Notes under the pieces: generated by a model
Told to the model about the DNA's origin: nothing
What the model saw: the letters and a program-made list of their open reading frames with translations, nothing else
The model's database searches: none
Translations under genes and position numbers: made by a program
In this document: positions 43,804 to 53,023 of the stretch, piece after piece
Position numbering within the stretch: the first letter of the stretch is position 1
How the letters are laid out: every line of letters begins with the position of its first letter
NCBI GenBank assembly: GCA_965203215.1
Contig: CBDBBY010000001.1
Span: 1,302,001 to 1,366,000, forward strand
DNA: 64,000 nucleotides
Source of the DNA: CBDBBY01 sp965203215
GTDB lineage: Bacteria; Pseudomonadota; Alphaproteobacteria; Rhodobacterales; Rhodobacteraceae
Direction of reading: 5' to 3'

Positions 43804-44943
43804 ATGAAGACCTTTTACGAATTTTTCGCGGGAGGCGGCATGGTGCGGGCCGGACTTGGGCCGGAGTGGTCATGCCTTTTTGCCAACGACATCGACCCCA
43901 AAAAAGTAGCGAGTTACGTCGCGAATTGGGGTGAAGAACCATTGCGGGCCGGAGATGTCGCGGAACTGACGACAGCGGATCTACCGGGCATTGCCGATCT
44001 GGCGTGGGCGTCCTTCCCTTGCCAGGATCTCTCCTTGGCGGGCAATGGCGCTGGTCTCGGCGGCAGGCAGTCCGGAACCTTCTGGTCGTTCTGGCGGCTG
44101 GTGGTGGCTCTTGCGAAGGAAGGCAGAGCACCCGCTGCTGTGATTTTGGAAAACGTGTGCGGCACGCTGACCTCGCACGGAGGTGCCGATTTCGCGGCGC
44201 TTTCCGAAGCCCTCGTCAGTGCAGGATACCAGTTTGGGGCTTTGGTGATCGACGCTGTGCATTTTCTGCCGCAGTCCCGCCCGCGATTGTTCGTAATTGC
44301 GATTCGGGCGGGCCGCCCGATCCCACCTAATCTCTTGCTTCCTGAGCCGGGTGCGGCGTGGCATACGCGTGCCCTGATGCGTGCCCACGGTCGATTGCCT
44401 GCAACTGAAAGGGCTGGCTGGCTTTGGTGGCACTTGCCGGTCCCTGCAACCCGCAACACGGAGTTGGCAAATCTGATCGAGGACAGGCCGACATGCGTCG
44501 AGTGGAATACACCCGCCGAGACTGCCCGGCTGCTTGGCATGATGAGTCGCGTCAATCTCGAGAAGGTAAAGAAGGCGCGCGAGGCGAAACGCCTTATGAT
44601 AGGCACGATTTATAAGCGCACCCGCAAAAAAGAGGACGGCCGCAGGACGCAGCGGGCAGAGGTCCGTTTCGATGGCGTCGCCGGATGCCTGCGCACCCCG
44701 ATGGGAGGTTCGAGCCGGCAAACAATCCTCGTCGTAGAGGGCAACAATATCAGATCGCGCTTATTGTCGCCGAGGGAAGCTGCAAGATTGATGGGGATGC
44801 CAGACGACTACCAGCTGCCTGACAATCGCAACGCAGCTTATCATTTGGCGGGAGACGGAGTGGCGGTGCCTGTGGTTGGACATATTGCAAAGCACATACT
44901 TGAACCTCTGCTCGACGCTCCATTGGAAGCCGCGGCCGCTTAA
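43804..44943 (+). CDS. DNA (cytosine-5-)-methyltransferase
   Basis: A 379-residue C5-MTase. Motif I is TFYEFFAGGGMVRAGLG, motif IV carries the catalytic Cys73 in FPCQDLSLAG, motif VI is ENV (116-118) and motif VIII is QSRPR (157-161). The variable target-recognition region spans about 200-300, and motifs IX-X follow (LSPREAARLMGMPDDY, AVPVVGHIAKHI). It methylates an unknown sequence to protect it. The partner gene starts four bases after its stop, giving a compact two-gene restriction-modification-like pair next to IS fragments. Confidence 0.9.
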   Translation: MKTFYEFFAGGGMVRAGLGPEWSCLFANDIDPKKVASYVANWGEEPLRAGDVAELTTADLPGIADLAWASFPCQDLSLAGNGAGLGGRQSGTFWSFWRLVVALAKEGRAPAAVILENVCGTLTSHGGADFAALSEALVSAGYQFGALVIDAVHFLPQSRPRLFVIAIRAGRPIPPNLLLPEPGAAWHTRALMRAHGRLPATERAGWLWWHLPVPATRNTELANLIEDRPTCVEWNTPAETARLLGMMSRVNLEKVKKAREAKRLMIGTIYKRTRKKEDGRRTQRAEVRFDGVAGCLRTPMGGSSRQTILVVEGNNIRSRLLSPREAARLMGMPDDYQLPDNRNAAYHLAGDGVAVPVVGHIAKHILEPLLDAPLEAAAA

Positions 44944-44947
44944 GCTC

Positions 44948-45907
44948 ATGCCAAATAATCTTGAAGAAAAGTTGGCCGAATTCGCAGCTGAGCACAACTT
45001 CAAAGGCAAGGGACCGGGACCACTTTGCGTTGCGCTCGTCGTTACGGAACACGCACGGCGACGGGGATTGCCCCTTGACCCCAATGATCTGGTGACGTCG
45101 AGCGGAGGACAGGTGCTCGGCCTGAGCAAATCTTCTGTCCAGGCCATCCTGAAACGTCACGACATCGACAAGGTGCTTGCCCAAGAAGGAGGCCGTACAA
45201 GTCGCGGCAGCATCAAAAACATGCGCGCTTATGTTGGATTTCTGAATGAATTTCACGGCCAGAGAGCAAATACTCCGCAGCAGGATACGACAGATATCGC
45301 AGCAATTGAGAAATACTGGATTGACCGCGTGCAGGACTTTTTTTCCGGCAAGCCATTCAGGATTCGGTTGGACTCGGCTCACGGCTTGCGACGCCTTGTG
45401 CGCGATCTTCCGGATCAGGCAAAAAGTCGGCAGGATAAATCGACCGGGACGAATTATGCGGGCGCTGTGATGCAACACCTGGTAGGCGCGAAGTTCAATT
45501 GCGTGCTCAAGTCCGGGACAGTCTGGCACAACAGTTTTTCAACGGCCGACGCACAGGCCGGGCGGCCAGGCGATTTCTTGCTCGGCGACGTGGCAGTCCA
45601 CGTGACTACAGCCCTTGGAGAATCGGTGGTTGAACCGTGCAGGACGAATTTGAACGGGGGCCTCAAGCCTGTTTTGATCACGGTGCCGGAACGAGTGGCG
45701 ACGGCGGAGGGTTTGGCTGCCGACAAGGGTTTGGGCGATAGAATCGACATTTTCGAGATTGAGCAGTTTATCGCACTCAATTTGTACGAACTGGGACGGT
45801 TTCATGCGGAGGGAAGGCGAGAGTCCGTCGAAGATTTAGTATGTCAATACAACTGGATCATCAAAAACGTTGAAACCGATCCGAGCCTAATGATCGAAAT
45901 GGTATGA
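44948..45907 (+). CDS. DUF4928-like protein, putative restriction endonuclease
   Basis: A 319-residue protein whose opening (FKGKGPGPLCVALVVTEHARRRGLPLDP, then GGQVLGLSKSSVQAIL and EGGRTSRGSIKNMRAYVGFLN) matches what I recall of the DUF4928 family, usually found beside C5-methyltransferases. Central and C-terminal parts (VMQHLVGAKF, AGRPGDFLLGDVAVHVTTALGE) have the spacing of acidic residues and strands seen in PD-(D/E)XK-type nucleases, but I cannot prove the catalytic set. The likely role is the cutting partner of the adjacent methyltransferase. The family assignment is from memory of the pattern and no search was run. Confidence 0.65.
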   Translation: MPNNLEEKLAEFAAEHNFKGKGPGPLCVALVVTEHARRRGLPLDPNDLVTSSGGQVLGLSKSSVQAILKRHDIDKVLAQEGGRTSRGSIKNMRAYVGFLNEFHGQRANTPQQDTTDIAAIEKYWIDRVQDFFSGKPFRIRLDSAHGLRRLVRDLPDQAKSRQDKSTGTNYAGAVMQHLVGAKFNCVLKSGTVWHNSFSTADAQAGRPGDFLLGDVAVHVTTALGESVVEPCRTNLNGGLKPVLITVPERVATAEGLAADKGLGDRIDIFEIEQFIALNLYELGRFHAEGRRESVEDLVCQYNWIIKNVETDPSLMIEMV

Positions 45908-46341
45908 ATGAATGCGCTGCCGGAATTCGCGCACGGCCATGAGCCGGAATATGCGCTTGGAATCGTCACTCGGGGCATGACCGGCTGAGCGGAAAGCCGT
46001 AGCTGCCTGTGTCGCAGGGGAATTCCGGTTCTTCTTATCGGGCGTCAATTGCGCGAGGCAGGACCATATTTGCGAGCATCGATTCAACCTTTTGGCTAGG
46101 TCTTTCGCACAGGTTTCTGCCAATTCTGATCCATGCTGTATCTCTCGCAACTGAGAAAGGACTCAACTGCAGTGTTTCAGGGTGCGGCAAGATGAACGAC
46201 CCGAACGCAAGCCTATGCATGAACGGTGGAGGAAGCGTTCCCCATACTTAATCCTTTGCAAACGATGCGATCTGTCACTTCAGGGAATCGATAAATCCCG
46301 AGTGCACAGCAGTGTTCAGCACCAACCATGAATCGGCATTG
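45908..46341. other. Spacer between the restriction-like pair and the ATPase locus
   Basis: Short frames exist on both strands but none has family resemblance or a good ribosome-binding site. I see no gene, repeat or terminator here. Confidence 0.4.
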
Positions 46342-46995
46342 TCACTCCTCGCCTTGGAACGCCGTCGGACCGGTTCGGACCGGCAGCGACAGTTGTTCCA
46401 AGCGTGTCAGCCACGCCCCAAACCGTGGGCATTCCTCGCGGATCTTCGCCAAGCCTGTTTCTTGAGCAACAGACACGCCATAGACAACTTTATCGTATCT
46501 CCGAATTCTACGCATAATGCACTTGCTCGGCGCGGTTTCGTACCCATCGTGGATGTTTTCGGGAGATTTGAATCGTCGGCGGATCTTCGAGAGCGCTGCG
46601 ACATCCCTCTTGTCCACGTCTGCAATCACCTGAAACGTGGAGGTGTCGGAAAACAACAGACCCTCAAACTCGTATTTTTAAACATAAGGAAACACTTTTC
46701 CCGTGCCAAGATTCTTCCTATTTATTTCCTGACTGAGGTGCTCCTCCAATTCTTCTACCGACCGTTCTCCCCTATTTCGAAAGCCATAGAAATCGACCGG
46801 CGAAGTTACCGCGTCAAATCTCCAGCTGAATTCGGCCATCTTCTGCACGAGTCTTTCAACGCTGATATTGCCGCCGCGGCCCGAAATCAACATTGCTGCC
46901 GGATAGACCTCCAGCGGGCCCAGATGGCCCACGAGAAGCTTGTTTACGAAATCTTCTTCCGTCTGACCCTCAACGAGTATTGCAAGTCGGGTCAC
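46342..46995 (-). pseudogene. DUF4276-family (Toprim-like) gene with one nonsense codon
   Basis: The frame begins at GTG 46995, overlapping the ATPase stop by GTGA, and reads TRLAILVEGQTEEDFVNKLL, SGRGGNISVERLV, FDAVTSPVDFYGFRNRG and GKVFPYV. A TAA at 46678-46680 (codon 106) interrupts it, but the same frame resumes with KYEFEGLLFSD and runs to 46342 as a coherent 217-codon protein. A single C-to-T change of CAA would create the stop. VEGxTE and the later acidic residues are Toprim-like. With the ATPase it resembles ATPase-plus-Toprim phage defence pairs. Confidence 0.75.
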
Positions 46996-48131
46996 GGGCG
47001 CCCTCCGATCAAATTTTTCTCCCAAAGCTCGCCCGTCGAATACTCGTCCAGCCAATGCTCTTTCAGCCACTCAAAATATTTGCCTTTGTCGTATCGATGA
47101 AATCCGGTTCGCCCGTTTTCCAACTCCAAAACGAAAATTTCATCAAGGCCAAATACATCAACCAAATGAGGAGACTGGGTCGCCACGATGACCTGGCGCT
47201 CTCTCGCGGCGACTTTGATCATGTGCCCGACCAAGACGACGGCGGCCGGATGCAATCCTAGCTCCGGTTCGTCCAAGAGCAGCAAGTCGGGGAGCATTTC
47301 GGGCGGAAGGTTCAATAGAGTCGCCAACGCGAAGAAGCGCAGCGAACCATCCGATGTCAGGTGTGCGCCGATCGTCTTGTCCATGCCCTTCACCCGCCAC
47401 TGAAGCAAAAACGGAGTGTTGTCTTCCTCGATCTGGAACCGGTCAAAATTCGGAACAATGCGTTGAATAAAGCTGCAAATTGACTTGAACCGACGCGGGT
47501 TTTCCCGCTCCAAGCGGAGCAGGACAGCGGCCAAATTACTGCCATCCGGCCGAAGGAACGCGTTTTCCTCTGGTTTGCATGCCGTCTTGAGCGGTGAGTA
47601 GAACGAGGTGTCGTGGAACTGATAAACCTCACAGCGCCGCAACAATCGGGCAAGAACCTTGGCCGTCTCGAAATTGACTCCTCTAGATCCTGCCGACTGC
47701 GCAGCTTCAATGATCTTCGCCTCGTCATGATCGCTTCCGATCTCTTGCCAAGGCATTTTTGCATCGCATCCATCTTGGATGAATCGATATGCCTCATAGT
47801 CAAATATGAAGCGATCCGGCTGCGAAAATGCGAGCGCGAATCGATAATCGCTCTGTCCCGACTCGGTCCGAACACCAAGTTTGGCTTTTATTCGCTTGCT
47901 GGTCTTGTTGCCGCCGAACAGTTGGTCGCCGGCGCCGCCGTGGCGCTGAACGAAGTGGTTCAAGCGACGATCATTGATCATCATGGCCAGCATCTCGACG
48001 AAGCGAAGGAGATTGGATTTTCCAGAACCGTTGGCACCAATCAGCACTGCGGCACAGGGCAAGTCGTCGATTTTGAAATCGGCAAGAGTTCGAAAACCTT
48101 TGACGTGGAGAGACTCAATTCGGTTAGGCAT
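46992..48131 (-). CDS. AAA ATPase (RecF/OLD-like, ABC-ATPase fold)
   Basis: A 379-residue ATP-binding protein of the AAA_21 type. It opens MPNRIESLHVKGFRTLADFKI, has Walker A GANGSGKSN (32-40), a signature-like segment around HLTSDGSLRFFALATLL and Walker B LLLLDEPELGLHP, followed by the switch His in VATQSPHLVDVF. Such proteins dimerise on ATP and often regulate a partner nuclease. The DUF4276 gene overlaps its stop, so the two were co-translated; that partner now carries a stop codon. Function as an anti-phage module is inferred from this pairing and from the neighbouring restriction-like genes. Confidence 0.85.
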   Translation of the reverse strand: MPNRIESLHVKGFRTLADFKIDDLPCAAVLIGANGSGKSNLLRFVEMLAMMINDRRLNHFVQRHGGAGDQLFGGNKTSKRIKAKLGVRTESGQSDYRFALAFSQPDRFIFDYEAYRFIQDGCDAKMPWQEIGSDHDEAKIIEAAQSAGSRGVNFETAKVLARLLRRCEVYQFHDTSFYSPLKTACKPEENAFLRPDGSNLAAVLLRLERENPRRFKSICSFIQRIVPNFDRFQIEEDNTPFLLQWRVKGMDKTIGAHLTSDGSLRFFALATLLNLPPEMLPDLLLLDEPELGLHPAAVVLVGHMIKVAARERQVIVATQSPHLVDVFGLDEIFVLELENGRTGFHRYDKGKYFEWLKEHWLDEYSTGELWEKNLIGGRP

Positions 48132-48315
48132 GACCTTTCTCCTTTGTCCTTGAGCGGATTGCCCTATTGAGCAACCTGTCTTCCTTGCAACGCCAAGTCA
48201 GTGTCTCTTTGATACGGGATCGCTGACATCGTTCCGCCGGGATCGATGACCGCAGCGCAATCAGTCAACGACACCGCCGTGCAGGAATTCGAGCGCCATT
48301 TTCGCTTCCGCCTGA

Positions 48316-49644
48316 TTATTGGATGCCCGCGCGCCAAACATCTTGCAGCAACGGCATGACGGAGGCCATTTCCGGCCCGCTGGATCGTCCCGTCAATGCC
48401 CTGCGAAGCGGAAAATAAAGCGCTTTGCCCTTGCGTCCGGTTTTCTCCGAAACCGCGGCCGTCCAAGTGCTCCAGGTTTTTTCGTCGAACGGCGGATTTG
48501 GCAGGAGGCTTTTGGCAAGCTCGACAAAATCGCGGTCTTCCTCGTCAATTTCGGGTTCGACGGCCCCTGAAAATATAGCCCACCAATCCGCAAGTTCATC
48601 CAGCTTCGAGATGTTCGTCCTCGTTGTCGTCCAGAATCGTTCCGCGATGTCGTCCGGGACGCCCAATGAACGTATTCTGTCTTCGATCGCCGCGAATGGC
48701 CTCGAAGCCAAAATCTTAGAATTCAAAGGAATTAGGTCTTGCGCATCGAACTTGGTCGGCGCGCTGCTGAATCGACCAATTTCGAAATCCTCAATCAATT
48801 CACCCAAGCCGTTTCGGGCTTGAACCGGCGCGGAAGTTCCCAAATAGGCAAGCAGCGACAGCAAGGCCAGCGGCTCTATTCCGCTCCGCCTCATATCTCG
48901 AATGGAAAGCGTGCCCAGTCGCTTGGCCAGCGGCTCGCCCTCGGGCCCGGTTAACAGGGAATGGTGCGCGAACCGAGGCGGCTTTGCACCAAGACGCCTC
49001 ATGATCTGGATTTGGGCCGCCGTGTTCGTAACATGGTCCGAACCTCGGACGACATCCGTAACGCTCATTTCGACATCGTCTACGACGGATGCCAGCGTAT
49101 AAAGCACTTGGCCGTCCGCACGAATTAGAACCGGATCCGATAGGCTGGTCGCGTCAATCGAAACCTGACCTTGCACCGCGTCGACCCACTCGATTCGCTC
49201 TTGATCGAGCTTGAATCGCCAATAGCCGGTCCTGTCCTTCCGAAGCGAGTCCCGTTCCCCCGCCGTCAACGCCAAAGATGATCGGTCGTAAGCCGGGGGT
49301 TTGCCTGCTTTGAGCTGAAGCTTTCGCTTGAATTCTAGCTCTTCAGGAGTTTCGAAACACTCGTAAAGCACTCCTGAGTCGCGGAGTTTTTCGGCAGCGT
49401 CGAGGTAATTCCGCTTGCGCCGCGATTGCCTTGCCAAATGGTCCCAATTCAAACCAAGCCATTCAAGGTCCTCCATGATCGACTCGGCATATTCCGGCTT
49501 GGAACGCTGGGGATCGGTGTCGTCCAACCTCAAGATGAAACGCCCGTCCGACTTTCTGCACACCATGTAGTTCAGCAGCGCCGTTCTAAGGTTGCCAATG
49601 TGCAAGTGTCCTGTCGGAGATGGCGCGAAACGAGCAATAGTCAT
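48316..49644 (-). CDS. gltX: Glutamyl-tRNA synthetase (short GltX variant)
   Basis: A 442-residue class Ib synthetase. ARFAPSPTGHLHIGNLRTALLN contains the HIGH motif, DDTDPQRSKPEY is the usual Glu-recognition segment, GSDHVTNTAAQIQIM follows, and the KMSKS position reads EPLAKRLGTLSIRDM. This form, with a relaxed KMSKS and GIEPLALLSLLAYLG, is one of two GltX types common in alphaproteobacteria. Whether it charges tRNA-Glu or tRNA-Gln cannot be told here. ATG 49644 is chosen; the frame extends to 49734 without family similarity. It is divergent from the metallopeptidase gene. Confidence 0.88.
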   Translation of the reverse strand: MTIARFAPSPTGHLHIGNLRTALLNYMVCRKSDGRFILRLDDTDPQRSKPEYAESIMEDLEWLGLNWDHLARQSRRKRNYLDAAEKLRDSGVLYECFETPEELEFKRKLQLKAGKPPAYDRSSLALTAGERDSLRKDRTGYWRFKLDQERIEWVDAVQGQVSIDATSLSDPVLIRADGQVLYTLASVVDDVEMSVTDVVRGSDHVTNTAAQIQIMRRLGAKPPRFAHHSLLTGPEGEPLAKRLGTLSIRDMRRSGIEPLALLSLLAYLGTSAPVQARNGLGELIEDFEIGRFSSAPTKFDAQDLIPLNSKILASRPFAAIEDRIRSLGVPDDIAERFWTTTRTNISKLDELADWWAIFSGAVEPEIDEEDRDFVELAKSLLPNPPFDEKTWSTWTAAVSEKTGRKGKALYFPLRRALTGRSSGPEMASVMPLLQDVWRAGIQ

Positions 49645-49722
49645 CGGGTTACTCCTTGCGCGCGTCCCTCTTTCATACGATGCTGCGCTTGTCCACTTGA
49701 GTCGCCTGCAGAAGGATCGGAA

Positions 49723-50133
49723 TTGAAGGACCACAGGCGCGCCTTCGTCGCTCCCGGGCTGGGCGAATTCGAAGAAATGGCGGCATCAGCCGTTGAGTCG
49801 CTTCCCGAGCCGTTTCGCGGGCATGCCCGTTCAATCGCGTTCCAGGTCGCCGAATTCGCGACCGATGAACAGCTGGAGGCTCTTGAGATATCCGATCCCT
49901 TCGAGCTGACTGGCCTCTATGAAGGTTGCCCCATCACCGAACGCTCCTATGCGGAACAACCTTTGAGCGCGGATATGGTCTGGCTGTTCAGGCGGCCGAT
50001 CATCGACGAGTGGGCCACAAGGGGCGATGTCGCGTTGGGCGAACTTGTCACCCACATTGTCGTTCACGAGCTCGCTCATCATTTCGGATGGTCCGACGAC
50101 GATATCGCCGAAATCGACCGGTGGTGGGAGTAG
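49723..50133 (+). CDS. Small HExxH metallopeptidase (DUF1025/zincin-like)
   Basis: A 136-residue member of the short minimal-gluzincin family found in many actinobacteria and alphaproteobacteria. The N-terminus FEEMAASAVESLPEPF, then ISDPFELTGLYEG, and the zinc motif VVHELAHHFGWSDDDIAEID near the end match the family. The substrate is unknown. TTG 49723 is the likely start because AAGGA lies about seven bases upstream and it includes the conserved GEFEEMA segment; ATG 49777 would cut it off. It converges with nadE. Confidence 0.8.
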   Translation: MKDHRRAFVAPGLGEFEEMAASAVESLPEPFRGHARSIAFQVAEFATDEQLEALEISDPFELTGLYEGCPITERSYAEQPLSADMVWLFRRPIIDEWATRGDVALGELVTHIVVHELAHHFGWSDDDIAEIDRWWE

Positions 50134-50171
50134 CGCGCGACGCCTCCCGAACTGCAAGACGAATCGAATGT

Positions 50172-51848
50172 TCAGTTCGGGTCTCTCCACTGATTCACAA
50201 TCGGATAGCGCCGGTCCAACCAGAGCGCCCGCTCCGTCAAACGTGTTCCCGGAGCAGACTGGAACCTTTTGTATTCCGAAGTGTAAATCAGGTTCTCCAC
50301 AAGCTTCACAACGTCTCTCTCGAAACCCGACTCAATGATCTGCGGTACCGAAAGGTCGTTGTCGATCAGTGATTCGAGAATTTGGTCAAGAATGTCGTAA
50401 GGCGGGAGGCTGTCGGTGTCTTTTTGATTGCTTCGCAATTCCGCGGTGGGCGGTTTATCGATTATTTTCTGGGGAATCACGACCCCTTTTGGACCTTTCA
50501 TCCAAGTACGGTGGCAACGATTGCGCCACCTGCAAGTTTCGAAGACCAAGGTCTTGTATAAATCTTTGATCGGGTTGTACCCGCCGGCCATATCGCCGTA
50601 GATCGTTGCGTAGCCGACCGCTGCCTCCGATTTATTTCCCGTCGTGAGCAATAGTTCACCGAACTTGTTCGACACCGCCATCAAGAGAAGCCCGCGAAGT
50701 CTCGGCTGAACGTTTTCCTCAGTCGTATCGCTCGGAAGGTCGTTGAAAACCGGTTGAAGTGATCGCTCGACCTCAGACATAAGTCCAGAAATCGGTATGC
50801 AGATCGTTTCGCATCCCAAATTGGATGAAACGGACTCAGCATCATCCAGCGAAGACTTCGCCGTGTATTCCGAGGGCAAAAGGATACACCTTACATTGCT
50901 AGGCCCTATCGCGTCGCAAGCGATCGCTGCGACAAGAGCGCTGTCCACACCGCCCGAAAGGCCCAGCAGCACTTTGGCAAACCCCGACTTTCGCATGTAG
51001 TCGCGCAGCGCCTCGACCATCGCCCTGTAGTCCTGTTCGCGCTCGCCCGGCAGATCGGATATTTTTCCCTCCGATACGGAAAATCCGTGCGAATTCCCGC
51101 AAAACTCGACGATTTCTGATCCTTCCTCGAACAACGGCATTTGCACGGAAATTCTGCCGCTTGGAGCAACTGCAAAAGATCCGCCGTCAAAAACTTGGTC
51201 GTCCTGCCCTCCGACCATGTTGAGATAGGCCAAGGGCAGCCCAGTCTCGCGAACCCGGTCAAACATTACCGAATGCCTTTGGAACACCTTGTTTCTTCGA
51301 TACGGGGACCCGTTGGGCACGAGCAAAAGGTCGGCACCGGCATTCTTGAGATTTTCGCAAACGTCGCTGTGCCACCCGTCTTCACAGATCACGATTCCCA
51401 CGCGAGCGCTGCCGACTGCCACCGGCTGTCCGAGCGGTCCGCGCGAAAACTGACGCGCTTCGTCGAAAACCGAGTAGTTCGGCAAATGGTGCTTTTTGGC
51501 GATGCCTGCTATCCGCCCTTCATGAAGAATGAAATACGCGTTGTAGACATTGCCGCCTTCGAGATAGGGAGCTCCGATTCCTACAGCTGGACCGTCGGCG
51601 CAACGTCGAGCAATGCTATTGATGCATTCGGCACAATCTGCGATGAACGCTCGTTTCCACACCAAATCCTGAATTGGATAACCCGCGAGAAACAACTCTG
51701 GAAGCGCTACCAGCAGCGCCCCCTTCTCCTTGCCCTCCTTGTGGAATTCACAAGCCTTCGCAACATTGGCATGAAGCCCGCCTACCACGGGATTTGCCTG
51801 CGCAAGAGCTATCCTGAATGATCGGTCCATCGTCTGTATCTCAACCAT
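50172..51848 (-). CDS. nadE: Glutamine-dependent NAD+ synthetase
   Basis: Makes NAD from deamido-NAD using glutamine. The two-domain protein (about 558 residues) has an N-terminal nitrilase-type glutaminase with the triad in ALPELFLAGYP (Glu), GIAKKHHLPNY (Lys) and GIVICEDGWH (Cys). The C-terminal synthetase has the P-loop LLGLSGGVDSALVAAI, then TTGNKSEAAVGYATIYGDMAGG. The start ATG 51848 has ACAGGAG upstream; ATG 51830 (MDRSF) is also possible. The start region lies inside a 34-bp repeat shared with 43107-43140. Confidence 0.92.
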   Translation of the reverse strand: MVEIQTMDRSFRIALAQANPVVGGLHANVAKACEFHKEGKEKGALLVALPELFLAGYPIQDLVWKRAFIADCAECINSIARRCADGPAVGIGAPYLEGGNVYNAYFILHEGRIAGIAKKHHLPNYSVFDEARQFSRGPLGQPVAVGSARVGIVICEDGWHSDVCENLKNAGADLLLVPNGSPYRRNKVFQRHSVMFDRVRETGLPLAYLNMVGGQDDQVFDGGSFAVAPSGRISVQMPLFEEGSEIVEFCGNSHGFSVSEGKISDLPGEREQDYRAMVEALRDYMRKSGFAKVLLGLSGGVDSALVAAIACDAIGPSNVRCILLPSEYTAKSSLDDAESVSSNLGCETICIPISGLMSEVERSLQPVFNDLPSDTTEENVQPRLRGLLLMAVSNKFGELLLTTGNKSEAAVGYATIYGDMAGGYNPIKDLYKTLVFETCRWRNRCHRTWMKGPKGVVIPQKIIDKPPTAELRSNQKDTDSLPPYDILDQILESLIDNDLSVPQIIESGFERDVVKLVENLIYTSEYKRFQSAPGTRLTERALWLDRRYPIVNQWRDPN

Positions 51849-51872
51849 GATATTGCACTCCTGTCGCCGACC
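51839..51872. repeat. 34-bp repeat, copy 2 (nadE start region)
   Basis: Matches 43107-43140 at 32 of 34 positions. On the minus strand it contains AGGAG and the ATG of nadE. The similarity ends abruptly on both sides. Confidence 0.6.
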
Positions 51873-51929
51873 TTTACGAAGGGCGACAACGGGGCGGTGC
51901 AGCATCCGTGTCGTGGCCCGAGCACGCAA

Positions 51930-52507
51930 CTTAGCAAACCAGCACCGCCTCTCTCTTCATCGTCTCGAACAGCTGATTGCGGCCGGTAAGAACCGCGGAC
52001 CAGTATGAAGAAAGAATAAGCACATTATCACATCCAAAGATCATTGGCATAGGCGATTCGCACGACTGTTCGGCATTCATCGCCAGAGCCGCAGCCCTCA
52101 GACTCGCTTGTCGAACACGGAAGAAGGTCCTTGGGACATGGAAGAATTCGCCAACGACAGAAATGCCTTAACTTGCTTCAAAGCAACGGGCGCCGCGGCG
52201 TGGCCGCTTTGGGCGAGCTTGGCGTCAGCCAAGAGCCAAACGCGGCAGTTCCTTCCGGCGCAGGTCGCCGCTGTCGTAAAGCGGCTGCCATTCGCGCAAA
52301 ATCACATGAGTTGATGCGCCACACTGAATGCGAATGTACTCAGCAAGGTCAATCGAACCATAACGATTCAATCCATAAATAATTTATGCAGTTCACCGTA
52401 AATTGGGCTGCGTTGAAAATTTACTTAAAGTTTATTTTGGTTAACATCCACAAACTCCGCAGTACTCAACAGCATAAAAATTTTAGTTCATCTAATACTA
52501 CCCCAAA
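51930..52507. other. Spacer without a gene
   Basis: About 580 bases. The left half is GC-rich with no supported frame; the right part (from about 52370) becomes strongly AT-rich, where the downstream orphan gene ends on the minus strand. I see no terminator, RNA or repeat. Confidence 0.4.
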
Positions 52508-52966
52508 TCACTCGGGCATCTGCAACTCCAAGTCTTGAAAACCTCTTTGAGTAACAATAAATCCATTATTTTCAACTCTTTCACAATGGCCATATTTTAT
52601 ATTCTTTGCCAAACTGTCTGAAGGATTGCTGAGTTTATTTATTTTATTTTCAAGAAGTGCAGAAGCAACATCCGCCGTTTGAAGCTTGCTTTTTCCATTT
52701 AGATGTAGCCAAGCAGCGGTCACTAAAAACTTTCGATATTCGCGCGAATTGCGTTCCGAATTCTTTTCCATTTCTGCCAAGAACCTCGGCAATTTCATAT
52801 CCTCGCCCGGCATATTTTGACTGGTTTTTTCCAGTTTCGATACTTCGTCCTCGGTTTGAATAATGTCCTTTATTTCAGAAACTAGCGAACAGAGCGATTC
52901 CTTTGCAAATTGCTCATCCCCGCTATATTCCAGCACGAAACCGCCGCACGACAGTTTTATTTTCAT
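52508..52966 (-). CDS. Uncharacterised 152-residue protein
   Basis: I do not recognise the family. ATG 52966 has a perfect GGAGG seven bases upstream, so translation is likely. The N-terminus MKIKLSCGGFVLEYSGDEQFA looks like two short strands, followed by a helical, charged middle (SEIKDIIQTEDEVSKLEKT, MEKNSERNSREYRKFL) and a C-terminal part (TADVASALLENKINKLSNPSDSLAKN, then GFIVTQRGFQDLE) that could fold as a small winged helix. It is clearly AT-rich compared with the flanks, has no partner gene and is probably transferred. Confidence 0.6.
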   Translation of the reverse strand: MKIKLSCGGFVLEYSGDEQFAKESLCSLVSEIKDIIQTEDEVSKLEKTSQNMPGEDMKLPRFLAEMEKNSERNSREYRKFLVTAAWLHLNGKSKLQTADVASALLENKINKLSNPSDSLAKNIKYGHCERVENNGFIVTQRGFQDLELQMPE

Positions 52967-53023
52967 ATCATAACCTCCTTCTCTGTCTATGGGAAACTGA
53001 CTCCAGCTCGACTGACGGAGCAC

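Noticed and set aside
46009..46251. 80-codon frame with cysteine pairs, possible small zinc protein
   Set aside because: The cysteines are not spaced as a known zinc ribbon and there is no ribosome-binding site.
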